The position numbers were made by a program, and so were the translations under genes. A stretch of DNA of 64,000 nt from Gigaspora rosea (taxonomy: Eukaryota > Glomeromycota > Glomeromycetes > Diversisporales > Gigasporaceae), in the NCBI GenBank assembly GCA_003550325.1, contig QKWP01000691.1:51474-115473 (forward strand), in the 5' to 3' direction. The stretch's first letter is position 1, and each line of letters opens with the position of its first letter. Positions 34,517 to 45,933 of the stretch are shown here, one piece after another. Below the pieces are notes generated by a model. That model saw only the letters and a program-made list of their open reading frames with translations. It was not told the origin of the DNA and searched no databases.

Positions 34517-34973
34517 TGTCGGTCAAATCTGACAGATTGGTCAGTTCAGTCAGATTGGTCAGATTAGTCCGATTGGTCAGATCTGTTAGATCTGACAGAT
34601 ATGACAGATTGGTCATTTGGATGGTTAGAGCAATTGTAGAACTTGTATAAGAGTAGTATTAGTGCAGTAATGTAAAAGTATAAATACGATGTCTCTTGTC
34701 TTTAGAGCAAGACAGCTTTTTGAGCTCAGTTGAGTTCTGAAATTTGAGTTCAACATTGTAGAACAATAACCTTCAAAATTAGAGTAGAAGTATTAGCTCT
34801 AGTGATTATCACAATAAATAGTTGAATAAACTGTTATTGTTCTAAACGAATTTACTCACCTCCGATTAGTGAAATCATATTAAAGTCCCAATCCCATAAC
34901 CTAATAATAGAGTCTCGTGACATATTCTAGAGCTCTATTTCAACCCTAGTTACTCGAACCAAGTCTATCGACA
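34517..34973 (+). mobile_element. Possible solo LTR of an LTR retrotransposon
   Basis: Begins TGTCGGTC and ends TCTATCGACA, giving short TGTCG/CGACA inverted termini. The first 110 bp is a cluster of CTGACAGATTGGTCAG-type repeats. A TATA-like TATAAATAC lies near 34680. No internal genes or second LTR are present and no target duplication was seen, so the identification is weak. Age cannot be estimated from one copy. Confidence 0.3.
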
Positions 34974-35239
34974 CCTCAATCAAAGTCTTGCCAATATTAG
35001 GGTTTAGATAGAGTAGTTTAGTTGATATTAGTTAGTGTTAGTAGTGCATTGTGGAGACATTTATGCAGAGGGTTCATTTATCCCCTCACAATGTTCAGAT
35101 GATATGTATGTGTACATTACACATGTGTTGGCTCATGATACAGTTGGCTCGTTTCATAGAGAGCGAAAGATCATTAAAGGATTTTTTTTTAAAAAACAGA
35201 GTGATATCTCATAATTTCACTAATGAAGTTTCTCTATGT

Positions 35240-35482
35240 TAGAGTTCTGCAATTTGATTTTCAAATATTTGAATCAAATATTTGATCAAATTCAAATATG
35301 GCCAAATTTGATTTGATTTGACAAATATTTGATCTGATTTGAAAATTACTATTAAAAATTCAAATTCAAATCAAATTAAATTCAAATATTTGAATCAAAT
35401 CAAATTCAAATCAGGGCCAATTTGATTTGATCAAATTCAAATTGATCCAATAATTGATTTGATTTGAATTTGAAGAACCCTA
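35240..35482. mobile_element. Palindromic MITE made of TTTGATTTGA/TCAAATTCAAA words
   Basis: Ends TAGAGTTCTGCAA and complement TAGGGTTCTTCAA are inverted. Inside, ATTTGAATCAAAT and TTTGATTTGATT alternate for 220 bp and could fold almost completely. It lies in the CCTATAAG element; the 19.5 kb copy reads through this position (GGATGTCTTAACAAAAAA). Confidence 0.65.
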
Positions 35483-36781
35483 CCTAACAAAAAAATTTCT
35501 TACAAAATTTTGCTTCATATGCAGTTAGCTTATGTTAATTACTTATGTAAATTTATGTTTTAATAGTTAATCCATATTGTTATCGCAGTGGCATATGAAT
35601 TTATGTTCATTACCCATGCCAAATCCCGTGCCTATTTGACTATAAACTGCTGCAAAACCTGTGCTATTTATGGTCCAATTAGCATGGGCACACGGTTCCT
35701 CACAGTCCACTAAATCTGATCCAACTTGGGACATACCGTAAAATCCGGACCGTGACTCATGCCAAAATGACCCGTGCCCATCCGAATCCATCTTGTGCCT
35801 ATACGGTACATTTTTCTTATAGGGTATTATCTTATCCAGTAAAAATGGGAAGAAATATGCATTTATATATTTTGCTACAAGAACTTTAGCAGAATGTGCA
35901 CTGCAGGCATACATTTCTTTGCTTTGTAGAAGACAGATTCATGTGTAGCTTCTATTCATGCCATATTTTTATTAAATATTATAAATTTTGGACTCTGACT
36001 TTTAATGTTTTAAGATCTTCAAAAGGAATCCAAATAATTGTTCAGTAGAGATTTCCAACATATATATTGGTACTTACCGGTATTATTTTTCAACATTATG
36101 CTCACAATCTTCAACTATATTTTAAATTAATCCAACTATTTCTCCTGATAATTTACTTTTAAATTTCAGAACAGTAAAAAAAAAGACAAGTTTTTATTTG
36201 TGCTGGCCATATAGCTCAATATTGTATTATCATGTAGAAGATATACAATTATAAGTTTTGTCTATTTTTTTGATAAAAAAGCACAACAAAAGGACAACAG
36301 TGAATGCTATTAAAATAGTAGACCATTTAAATCCATAATCAATTTCGTTTTTAAAATTTTGAAAGTTTCCAGATTGCACAATAGATTTTAATATGTGCTA
36401 TCATTTAAGATATCCTAAATCATAAAATGTAATGACTTTAAATATTGATTGTTACTATAGCCTTCAAGGTTTTCATCTGCTTTACAATGATAAGATTTTA
36501 TTAAAATTGCATTTGTAAACTATACTACCAATAGGAATTTATTTTTTAATTTTATTTAATTTTACTAGATATATAAATATATTATTTAGTTTTTTTTTTT
36601 ATTTTGTTATAAAATTAAAACTTGATTAAGGGAGTTCTCAAGCACATAAATCAATTGATCGGAAATGAAATTTTAAATAGTTAAAAGTCAAAATGAAAAA
36701 ACTGATCAAGTGAATTGCAGCTTCACTGAAAAATGTCTGGAGATTCTGACCATCTTTTTTTTTTCATCGGGTTAATGCTAA

Positions 36782-37009
36782 TTAGCTAAACCTACTTATT
36801 AATAGAGTAAAAAAAAAGAATTCGTTCAAGCTTTGCTTTGTGTCATGGATTATCAGAGAAATTATAATCATTAAAAAAATATTACGTCGCTTTCTTAAAT
36901 TAGAAACTATTAAAAAATCAAAGGCATACCATGTCAAATTATCATCTTTTATGTCAAATGCAACAATTCCATTTTTTGTTTTTACTAAAAAGATTTTTTT
37001 TGCATTCAA
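36782..37009 (-). other. Small conserved frame in both duplication arms, unidentified
   Basis: The minus strand reads NGIVAFDIKDDNLTWYAFDF and later FLMIIISLIIHDTKQS. The sister arm at about 60080-60240 (plus) gives IVFDIKEDNKYW and FLMIIISLIIHNTKQS in broken frames. Conservation may only reflect the duplication. No family recognised; possibly an exon of a decayed gene lying 3' of T1/T4. Confidence 0.25.
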
Positions 37010-37492
37010 ATATTCATTATTGTTTGCGTTGAGTTTTGTTCAAAGTTAAAGACTCAAAACGGCGCGAATATTTTTGTTGTAACAACATATGAATATTTGT
37101 AAAGTCCATAATGGAGAAGTTGAAGCAATTGATGCTTCAAAAGTCATATTTAATTGTTTGCTATGATCTTAAACATAATGATGAATAAAGCAAGGATGGT
37201 CTACTTAAGTAATGGTCGAAATCATTATTTCGATCAACTGTAATAATTGTTCATCATCTCAATCATATCAAATCGCACTGATGGGATTGCTTAAGAAACC
37301 CTTAGTCTGTAAAAATTTTATGTAAAGTAATTTTTTATCCATCAAATAAAAAAAAAAATTAAAAAACCAGGAAAAGGGTAATATTTTTAAATAAGTATTT
37401 ATACATCTTAAGTATTCTTTTACTGTTTTGCGCGATAAATATTGCCTGATCAGATGTAGTAAAATCTGAAAAGGAAAATGATAAACTACCTA

Positions 37493-37743
37493 AAGTGCCG
37501 CATACAAGATCCCCAAATAGTAGATCCACCATGAATTAGACAAGGGCGCGAACACAAAATCTATATTAATCAAATACGGTTTCTTTTAAATAGTTAGAAT
37601 GCCTATTGTAAATATAAAGTGTGTATGCACTTTAAATTTTTTCAATTCACGATATGACCTCACAGCGCGTACTAGACCGGGGTCTACTACATGGTTTAAA
37701 AATTGGTGGAATGTAAAAGACCCGGATCTTGTATGCGGCACTT
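37493..37743. mobile_element. 251-bp MITE with AAGTGCCGCATACAAGATCC ends
   Basis: Both ends carry AAGTGCCGCATACAAGATCC in inverted orientation, with TA at each outer edge. GGGTCTACTA-type words lie inside. The other duplication arm (about 55150) has no such element between GATAAATTGAGCTA and the following homologous sequence. Confidence 0.78.
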
Positions 37744-37902
37744 TACGGTAGCTCAATTTATCAAATTTAGAATTCTTAAAAATTTTAATAAATGGTACCT
37801 CAACAAATGTATACTTTAGTTCTAATTTTTGGTACATAGTTAGGATCAACTTCTACTTAACATAGATTACTTAAATATAATGCAGTAATTTTATTTATTC
37901 AA

Positions 37903-39966
37903 TAAACGATTAGTTGTTTGACATTAAGTACCCATTTATTATTTGGGTTAATCTTTTATGATCTATCCAAATCTGCAAGTGATTCTTTATGTTTTCCCAT
38001 CATGCGGCAAGTTAAGCCACGAAAACTTAATGCATCTTCACAATTTGGTTCGATTTCCAAAGATTTATTTAAATCTACAAGTGATTCTTTGTATCTTCCC
38101 ATCATACAATAAGTGTTTCTACGCCTGTTTAGTGTCCACGTGCCATTTGGATCAATATCTAATGATCGATTTAAATCTGCAAGTGATTCTTCATATTTGT
38201 CCATCATACGATAAGTTTCTCCACGAATTCTTAACGCAAACGCATCATTTGGCTCAATTTTTAATGATTGATTTAAATCTTCAAGTGATCCTCCATATCT
38301 GTCCAACCCATAATAAGTAGAACCACGACATTTTAGTGCAGCCGCATTATCTGGTTCAATTTCTAACGATTTATTGAAATCTGCAAGTGATTCTTCATAT
38401 CTGCCCATCATAAGATAAGTGATTCCACGAAATCTAAATACCAACGCATCATTTGGCTCAATTTCTAATGATTTATTGAAATCTGCAAGTGATTCTTCAT
38501 ATATGCGCATCATACAATAAGTTTCACCACGACATTTTAATGCAAACGCATTATTTGGTCCAATTTCTAACGATTTATTGAAATCTGCAAGTGATTCTTC
38601 ATATCTGCGCATCATACGATAAGTGTCTCCACGAGATCTTAATGCAAACGCATCATTTGGTTCAATTTTTAATGATTGATTTAAATATGCAAGTGATTCT
38701 TCATATCTGTCCACCTTATAATAAGTAGCACCACGATATTTTAATGCAAACGCATTATCTGGTTCAATTTCTAACGATTTAATTAAATCTGCGAGTGCTT
38801 CTTCATATCTGTCCATAGCAAAATAAGTGGCTCCACAATAACTTAATGTATTTGAATTATTTGCTTCAATTTCTAATGATTTAGTTAAGTCAATAAGTGA
38901 CTCTTCATATTTACGCATAATACGATAAGCTTAACCACTTTTTCTTAATTCTAATGCTTTATTTGACTCAATTTCTGTTATACCTTTATCAGCAATATCC
39001 CGCAAAGGTAGCGTTATAGTTAAATTTTTGCGAGGAGGTAAAACATTAGAAGTAATAACAGCCTTATTTGGAACCATAAATTTTAGCGTATTATCAGCCC
39101 ACAAAGTTTGATCAAGAATTTTCTGATAAGGTCGAACTTTCTTAAAAATATCTTCACCAGATTTGGAAATAACGAATTAAAGGAATGCAATTTTGAAGCG
39201 AACTTTTTAAAGCCATGAAATTCTCATCGGACCATTAATCAAGATTAAGAGGTAAAGAAGGATTTTGAGTAATGCCCCAGTTAACAATTTAATCACAAAT
39301 TTTTCCTTCATCTATTTGTAGATTATCAAGCTTTAAAATAAAAATTAAAATATTTTCAGTAAGAGTTAGAAATTCGTCTGAATCAATAATAATACTTGGA
39401 TGTTTAGAAATAATATTTGCACAAAATTGTTGCAAAATTTTTTAAATTATCATCTTTGAGGTTAGTTTGAAAAACAAGAAAAAAATTAAGGCGTAACCAG
39501 GAAGCATTATTTTTAAGTAAAAATAACTGGAGATGATTAATCAACTCCTCAAGACAAAATTCATTAGAAGCAATTAAAAGTTCAAAAACAACTGATGTAT
39601 TTATATTTCTAAAGGGATCGTACCAACATAAATATATCTACAGTATTTATAATAGAAATTTATTAAAACCTTTAAAATCTAAGTTAAGTGTCATACATGA
39701 ATACTAATAATATTTACTTGATGATAATTTAAATACTCAGTAGAAATATTAGCTTGTTTTATTATTTTCACATTATTGCCATCACAAGTAATCGTACTTA
39801 ATTTGTCTTTAAAATATAAACATCGAGAATTTAGGATGATAGAATGTACTTTAAATGCATGAATATTTGGAGCTTGACCAACTTCAATAATGACATTATA
39901 TTCGTCACTATCTTTAAGAAGTTGGTTTAAATTACTGGAAAGTTTCTCGAAAAATTTGGCCGACAT
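37903..39966 (-). pseudogene. BTB-BACK-TPR protein, copy T1
   Basis: The BTB exon starts MSAKFFEKLSSNLNQLLKDS at 39966, with DEYNVIIEVGQAPN, FKVHSIILNSRCLYFKDKL and VKIIKQANISTE. A GTAAAT donor near 39712 and an acceptor at about 39638 bound an intron at the same position as in the other copies. BACK and linker follow (39637-39000) in broken frames, and then about nine 34-residue TPR units in a single 320-codon frame (38918-37956). Relative to sister copies there is one base missing near the intron, a stop replacing Glu at GEAYR near 38935, and a frame change near 37955. BTB-BACK proteins commonly act as adaptors of Cullin-3 ligases; the TPR array would be the substrate-binding part. Probably inactive. 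Confidence 0.8.
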
Positions 39967-40159
39967 GAAGCGACCATATTTTCGGATCAGTCTTAAAATT
40001 GTCTATCAGAGTATTTTCATTGAATAAAAATTGTGCCAACGGATTTGAGTACAACGCATCAGTAAGGGATATAAGTCGATAGTTGCATTCCTCTGAAAAA
40101 TGTGTTATAAATAATTGGAAAATAAAGTGTGAACCATAAAAAACAATTGTATGCCCTCA

Positions 40160-40372
40160 TGCAAGGAGCCTCTGCTAGAGCTAAGATCTAAAAAAGTCAG
40201 CAACGCGTTTTTACAAAGTACTTTTGCTTATGCTTTTATTCCTCTATTGCTAAAGTTATTAGAACTAAGACCTAAAGAAGTAAACGATGCGTTATTACAA
40301 AGTGCCTCTACTAATACTTTACCACATTCTAAATTAAGTTGATTAGAAGTCAATGTAGTGTTGTTAATAAAA
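40160..40372 (-). pseudogene. LRR fragment L5
   Basis: The minus strand keeps about three leucine-rich units: NNTTLTSNQLNLEC, VLVEALCNNASFTSLGLSSN and ALCKNALLTFLDLSS-like codons with stops. Flanking sequence on both sides (39990-40140 and 40390-40560) matches that around the larger LRR copies, so this is a shrunken version of the same spacer unit between T1 and T2. Confidence 0.65.
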
Positions 40373-40621
40373 TTGCACAATTTTACAATTAATGTCTTCT
40401 AACCCTAACTTACTAACATCCGGAGGTTAGGTTATTTTTAAATAAAATGGGTGGGAGGGTGAATAATTTACCCGGGTGATGAATAAATTATTTCTTATTA
40501 CAGTACAATATGTTAAAGAAAAAAATAAAGTTTCTTTATAACTCGGCATTTAAAAAGAATTTATTTGATCTTAAGTCATGATTTTTACTTCGAAAGTAAA
40601 TGATATTCAATCTGCTTATAT

Positions 40622-40918
40622 GGGGTGTCCCCAATTAAAAGGGCCCATTTTTACATTTTTTTGAAAAATGAGTTTTCGTTAGATTCTTATAAATTTTGAC
40701 ATGATTGACTTTTTTTATTTATAAATGAAAGTCGATTTACATAATAAAAAATCAAGATAATGTAAAAAGAAAAATTACATGAGGCTGCGTAGAGTCAACA
40801 CGTCACGAGATTACCCGATAGTCACCTTCCGTCTTTAACCAATCAATATCATGAAATTTGATTGATCCCGGATCAATCCGAAAATCAAAACAAATAATTA
40901 AACTCAAATATTTCAAAA
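40622..40918. mobile_element. MITE family GGGGTGTCYCC, copy 3, right end missing
   Basis: Starts GGGGTGTCCCCAATTAAAAG and follows copy 1 through CACGAGATTACCCGATAGTC and GATCCCGGATCAATCCG to about 40918. The right inverted repeat is lost at the junction with the T2 promoter region. Confidence 0.78.
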
Positions 40919-40943
40919 TTATATACGTACACTTCACGCAAGC

Positions 40944-43022
40944 ATGTCAGCCAAATTTTCGAGAAACTTTCTAGTAATTTAAACCAACTTTTAAAGATAG
41001 TGACGAATATAATGTTATTATTGAAGTTGGTCAAGTTCCAAATATTCAAACATTTAAAGTACATTCTATCATCCTAAATTCTCGATGTTCATATTTTAAA
41101 GATAAATTAAGTACGGACGGTTACTAGTAATGACAATAATGTAAAAATAATAAAACAAGCTAATATTTCAACTGAAGTATTCGAAATTATCATCAAGTAA
41201 GCATATGCAATGTATGACACTTAATTTAGATTTTAAAGGTTTTAATAAATCTCTATTATAAATACTATAGATATATTTATGGTGGCACGATCTCTTTAGA
41301 AAATATTAATACATCAGTTGTTTTTGAACTTTTACTTGCTTCTAATGAATTTGGTCTTGAAGAATTGATTAAGCATATCCAATTATTTTTACTTGAAAAT
41401 AATTCTTCCTGGTTACGTCTTAATTTTTCTCGTGTTTGTCGAACTAGTCTCAAGGATGATAATTTAAAAAATTTACAACAATTTTGTGCAAATATTGTTG
41501 CTAAGCATCCAAGTATTATTTTTGATTCAGACGAATTTCTAACTCTTCCTGAAAATATATTAATTTTTATTTTAAAACTTGATAATCTACAAATGGATGA
41601 AGGAAAAATTTGGGATTATATTATTAATTGGGGCATTGCTCAAAATCCTTCTTTACCTCTTAATCCTGATCAATGGTCTGATGAGCATTTCTTGACTTTA
41701 AAAAGTTCACTTCAAAATTTTCTTCCTTTAATTCGTTATTTCCAAATCTCTGGTGAAGATATTTTTGAGAAAGTTCGACCTTATCAAAAAATTCTTGATC
41801 AAACTTTGTGGGCTGATATTATGCTAAAATTTATGGCTTCAAATAAGGCTATTAGTACTTTGAATGTTTTACCTCCTCGTAAAAATTTAACTACAACACT
41901 ACCTTTGCGGGATATTGCTGATAAAGGTATAATAGAAATTGAATCAAATAGAGCATCAAAATTAAGAAAAAGTGGCGAAGCTTATCGTATTATGGGTAAA
42001 TATGAAGAGTCACTTATTGACTTAAATAAATCATTAGAAATTGAAGCAAATAATGCAAATGCATTAAGTTATCGTGGTGCCACTTATTTTGCGATGGACA
42101 GATATGAAGAATCACTCGCAGATTTAAATAAATCGTTAGAAATTGAACCAGATAATGCGTTTGCATTAAAATATCGTGGTGCTACTTATTATAAGGTGGA
42201 CAGATATGAAGAATCACTTGCAGATTTAAATAAATCATTAAAAATTGAGCCAAATGATGCGTTAGCATTAAGATTTCGTGGAGAAACTTATCGTATAATG
42301 CGCAGATATGAAGAATCGCTTGCAGATTTCAATAAATCGTTAACAATTCGACCAGAGAATGCGATTGCATTAAAATATAGTGGTGCTACTTATTATTGGA
42401 TGGACAGATATGAAGAATCACTTGCAGATTTAAATCAATCATTAAAAATTGAGCCAAATGATGCGCTGCATTAAGTTTTCGTGGTGCCAATTATTTTGCG
42501 ATGGGCAGATATGAAGAATCACTTGCAGATTTCAATAAATCGTTAGAAATTGAACCAGATAATGCGTTTGCATTAAAATATCGTGGTGCTACTTATTATT
42601 GGATGGACAGATATGAAGGATCACTTGCAGATTTAAATAAAGCATTAGAAATTAAGCCAAATGATGCGTTAGCATTAGGATTTCGTGGAGACACCTATCG
42701 TGTGATGGACAGATATGAAGAATCACTTGCAGATTTTAATCGATCATTAGATATTGAGCCAAATCATGCGTGGACATTAAGCATACGCGGAAACACTTAT
42801 TGTTTAATGGGAAAGTATAAGGAATCACTTGCAGATTTAAATAAATCATTAGAAATTAAACCAAATAATGAAGATGCATTAGGTTTTCGTGGCTTAACTT
42901 ACCGCATGACGGGAAAATATAAAGAATCACTTGCGGATTTGGATAGATCATTAAAGATCAATCCAAATGATAAATGGGTACTGAATCAACGTCAAATTAC
43001 TAATCGTTTATTGAATAAATAA
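40944..43022 (+). pseudogene. BTB-BACK-TPR protein, copy T2
   Basis: Exon 1 (40944-41196) encodes the BTB fold but loses frame after MSAKF and again near 41115. The intron is 41197-41270 (GTAAGC...TATAG). Exon 2 opens with YIYGG, then the BACK region (ELIKHIQLFLLENNSSWLRL, DEGKIWDYIINWGIAQNPSL), the linker LPPRKNLTTTLPLRD, and about ten TPR units of the type EESLADLNKSLEIEPDNAFA. The long frame runs 41365-42474, breaks once near 42466, and runs on from 42501 to the stop at 43022, ending LNQRQITNRLLNK. It is one of the better preserved copies: if the two or three indels were sequence errors, it would encode about 670 residues. Paired divergently with LRR fragment L5. Confidence 0.8.
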
Positions 43023-43353
43023 AAAATTACTATATTTTTGCACAAATCAAGCGTTTCAAATTAACAACTCATACACAATTCATATGCTTGCGGGACTGAC
43101 TTAAATCAGCATGATTTTTAATTTAAAAAAAATTCCACATGAAAGGTAATAAACTTAATACAGTATATTGATCTAATTCCATAAACATTTTGGTGATAAA
43201 GTTGAAAATATTTGATTATCTATATTGTTAAAATGTCTCCGGAAATTAAATATCATAAATTGCACTCATTTCGGATGTCCTAAATCTTATAATAAATCCT
43301 AAATTCCAAATTTTATATACAACTATCGTTGTAACGGAATTTTAGGTCTATTA

Positions 43354-44252
43354 CAGCTGTTTTCAAAAAGGTGTGAACGATCAGGGATCACAATATCATG
43401 GGAAATTCACGATATTTCCCAAATTTCCTACTTTTTTTTACTCTCGCTTCTAACAGAGAAAGATTCTCACCAATTTCCCAATAGAAATAGTTTTTATAGT
43501 TCAATAAATAATACTATTCTAAGTTAAAGGTAAATTTTAACAGTTGAATTAAGAAAGTTTTAATAAATTCCTAAAAATGGTAGTCATCTTGAGCCTTGCA
43601 ACATTTATAAATGTTATATGATTTTGCTTTATGCAGTAAATCAACTATTGATCAATTAAAAATTATAGTGCTTTAACGTAAAACTTTTAATATTTAGAGT
43701 TGCTGAATGATTTTAAAAGAATCTTTTAGAGTTACTTAATAATTATAATGCAATATATTTTTCTTGAGCAAAACTTGATCTTCTGTCTAATTGAGCGTAA
43801 AAATTCGTGTATACGCATATTTGACAGCTTCAGTTCGATTGCCTCTATGAGTGGTTTTGTAATATCACATTTGAATTTTGGTGTTTGCAAATAAACTACA
43901 CAGTATAAACACTTTCGACAACTAAAGCAAGTCCCTCTTTTGTATATAAGTTTTGTATCTAGTGCATTCGCCAACAAAATATACATTGCAATAATTTGTA
44001 TATATAGCGAAAAAGATAATGATTATAAAGGGTATCACGCACTTATCAGTACTAGATGCTTGCTACATGGTTAATAATATAAAAATTGCAACGAACGTCA
44101 TTAATTATCTAACCTAAAATATGTGTTGATTTAAGCATCTCGCACTGATAAGTGCGTGATGACTGAGATAAAAAAGTTAATTATTAAATTTCTGATTTTC
44201 CGATTCCCCATATCATAAAAATCACCTGTTCACACCTTTTTGAAAACAGCTA
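43354..44252. mobile_element. 899-bp TA-flanked inverted-repeat element
   Basis: Ends CAGCTGTTTTCAAAAAGGTG and complement TAGCTGTTTTCAAAAAGGTG, both followed by TGAAC. TA on both sides. U3 and U4 show the empty site GTCTATTAATAAG. An 84-codon minus frame at 43986-43732 (FSCRKCLYCVVYL, LIEAIELKLSNMRIHEFL) is unrecognised and probably fortuitous. Tc1/mariner-like by ends and target. Confidence 0.82.
44034..44160. mobile_element. 127-bp foldback nested in the 899-bp element
   Basis: Inverted ends ATCACGCACTTATCAGT and ACTGATAAGTGCGTGAT, extended by AGATGCTT in both arms. Non-coding. Confidence 0.65.
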
Positions 44253-45933
44253 TAATAAGATTTTTTTTAATATCCATTATACAGTGTTTTACTAATAATG
44301 ACATTCAAAATTACTACTTTTCAATGAATATTCTGACTTTCGCAAAAACAATACGAAGCATTATAGTTCTGTAAAATATCTACTATGGAATTATACATAT
44401 TATTTTGCAAAATTTCAAATATTCGTCTAGTAACAGAAAAAAACTTGATAAATTTTAGTGTGGCGTTATATGGATCAGGCAACATTGATTGGACCATAAA
44501 GTTACATAAGCAATTCTGGGAGAGTATTAAAAATTTTGAAACTATGATCATATTATTAGTGAATTTTTTTTTTGATGTTTTTAGATGATTCGCACAGCAT
44601 ATATAAATAAATTTTTAAATTTAAAATCCATTACATCCGTTATCCATTATGTACGTTATATTAATAGTTGACTGTAATTCAATTTTTCGAATAGCAAGAA
44701 CAATCCAACGAGATTACATTGCCATTACGTGGATGGCATTCATATCCACATAATAAAAATTAGTATAAATTCTTTGCATTAATATTTTTACAAGCTTCAA
44801 ATTTATCACTAGTAACGTAGTATCAAGTATTCTATTTTCACATCGTAAATGATATTCTGTTTTGAGATAATAAAATAATAGTCAGCTGGTAAATAAATAT
44901 TTGATATTTATTGAATTAGATCATTAAAAACTTGTAATAAAAATGTATTGATATCATAGTTTGAGCAGTAAAATTCGATTACTTTAAAATAATTGTATTT
45001 CGGATTACAACTTGGAATATAAAATTTCTCTCATGGAATTTGTAAAAAACATACCATATTATCATATTATTCCATGTGATTAGCTGCACGTAAAATTACA
45101 TAACAGATAAATTGTAGTCGCGTATCTTCATTGAATAAAAATTTGTGCCAACGGAATTTGAGTACGATGCATCAGTAAGGAATATAAGTCGGAAGTTGCA
45201 CTCTATTGATAAAAAAATGTTATGAAATAATTGAAAATAAAGTGCAGAACCATAAAAATAATTGTATGTTCTTAATTTTTTACAATATCTGGATGGATTT
45301 AATTTTTTAATTTTTTTTTTAAAAACCTTACAAATAAAAGTCGAGTTATAGATTCCGTAAAACTATTTTAGCAAAGCATTATTTTTAAAATTTTATAGCA
45401 ATTGATATATAGTATTCTTGTCATTCGGTTGGAAGATGCACTTTATTAATAAGAGTGAAAAGAGATATCCATTTTATACTCTGACTTCAAAAAAAAACAA
45501 AAAAAAAAAAACCTCGTATATGTAGACGCGACAAATCTTTGAAATATATCATACGAAATATCAAATTTTTCTTTAATGATTTTAGCTTTGACTTTGCCTT
45601 TAAACAACACTACGTCTGCCATAAGAATACTAACCAATCAAGATTACCAACGAACTTCAAATATATTATGTTTTGTTGTGTTTAATCACCTGTAATTTAT
45701 AGTAATTCATAATTATTACTAAAGTAATATCGTAGTTATTGACATTTACTGTTAAGTCATGGCTCTATTTTTCTATAGTTTAACATAGCGTGATTTTTGT
45801 AAAGCATATAATTTCTTAAAGGAATATATTGAAATTAAAATTCGAAAAATTAAATTATAATTTGGGAATCACTTTAAAAATTTTAAAATTTCAAAATTAA
45901 CTATTTTCATTATTAGTCAGCACAAGTCATTAG

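Larger units (their letters stand above)
33998..35824. mobile_element. CCTATAAG-family element, copy 2, with several nested insertions
   Basis: Starts CCTATAAGAAAAGTGG and ends TACATTTTTCTTATAGGG, with TATT on both sides. The paralogous empty site at about 61035 reads CAATATTTTATCATCTTATCC on the minus strand, which confirms both the boundaries and the 4-bp duplication. Words shared with the 19501-20135 copy: TTGGCTCGTTTCA, GATATCTCATAATTTCAC, CCAAATCCCGTGCC. The element is split by a MITE (34245-34449), a possible solo LTR (34517-34973) and a palindromic element (35240-35482). Confidence 0.82.
32025..39966 (-). repeat. Left arm of a large inverted duplication (T1 gene plus 3' flank)
   Basis: Read on the minus strand, this block matches 52745-61610 on the plus strand: the T1 gene with T4, then the flank 37.9-37.0 kb with 55.0-55.73 kb, and 37.0-32.03 kb with 60.08-61.61 kb. 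Shared words include GAAGTTGATCCTAACTATGT, CCAGTAAAAATGGGAAGAA and TCATTATTTTAATGATTATA-type sequence around 36.87 / 60.2 kb. The left arm carries insertions missing on the right (33512-33810, 33998-35824, 37493-37743 and others). Confidence 0.85.
43023..45933. repeat. Spacer of duplication unit U2 (between T2 and LRR copy L2)
   Basis: Non-coding sequence shared in direct orientation with 49310-51430 (U3) and 61611-63560 (U4): CAAATCAAGCGTTTCAAATT, AATGTTTCCGGAAATTAAAT, CAACTATCGTTGTAACGGAA and TAATAGTCAGCTGGTAAATA occur in order in all three. U2 alone carries the inserted element at 43354-44252. No gene in the shared part is supported. Confidence 0.82.

Noticed and set aside
37958-38320. 120-codon plus frame opposite the T1 TPR array (and 54735-54950 opposite T4)
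   Set aside because: Complement of the 102-bp TPR repeats; the periodicity is inherited from the real strand.
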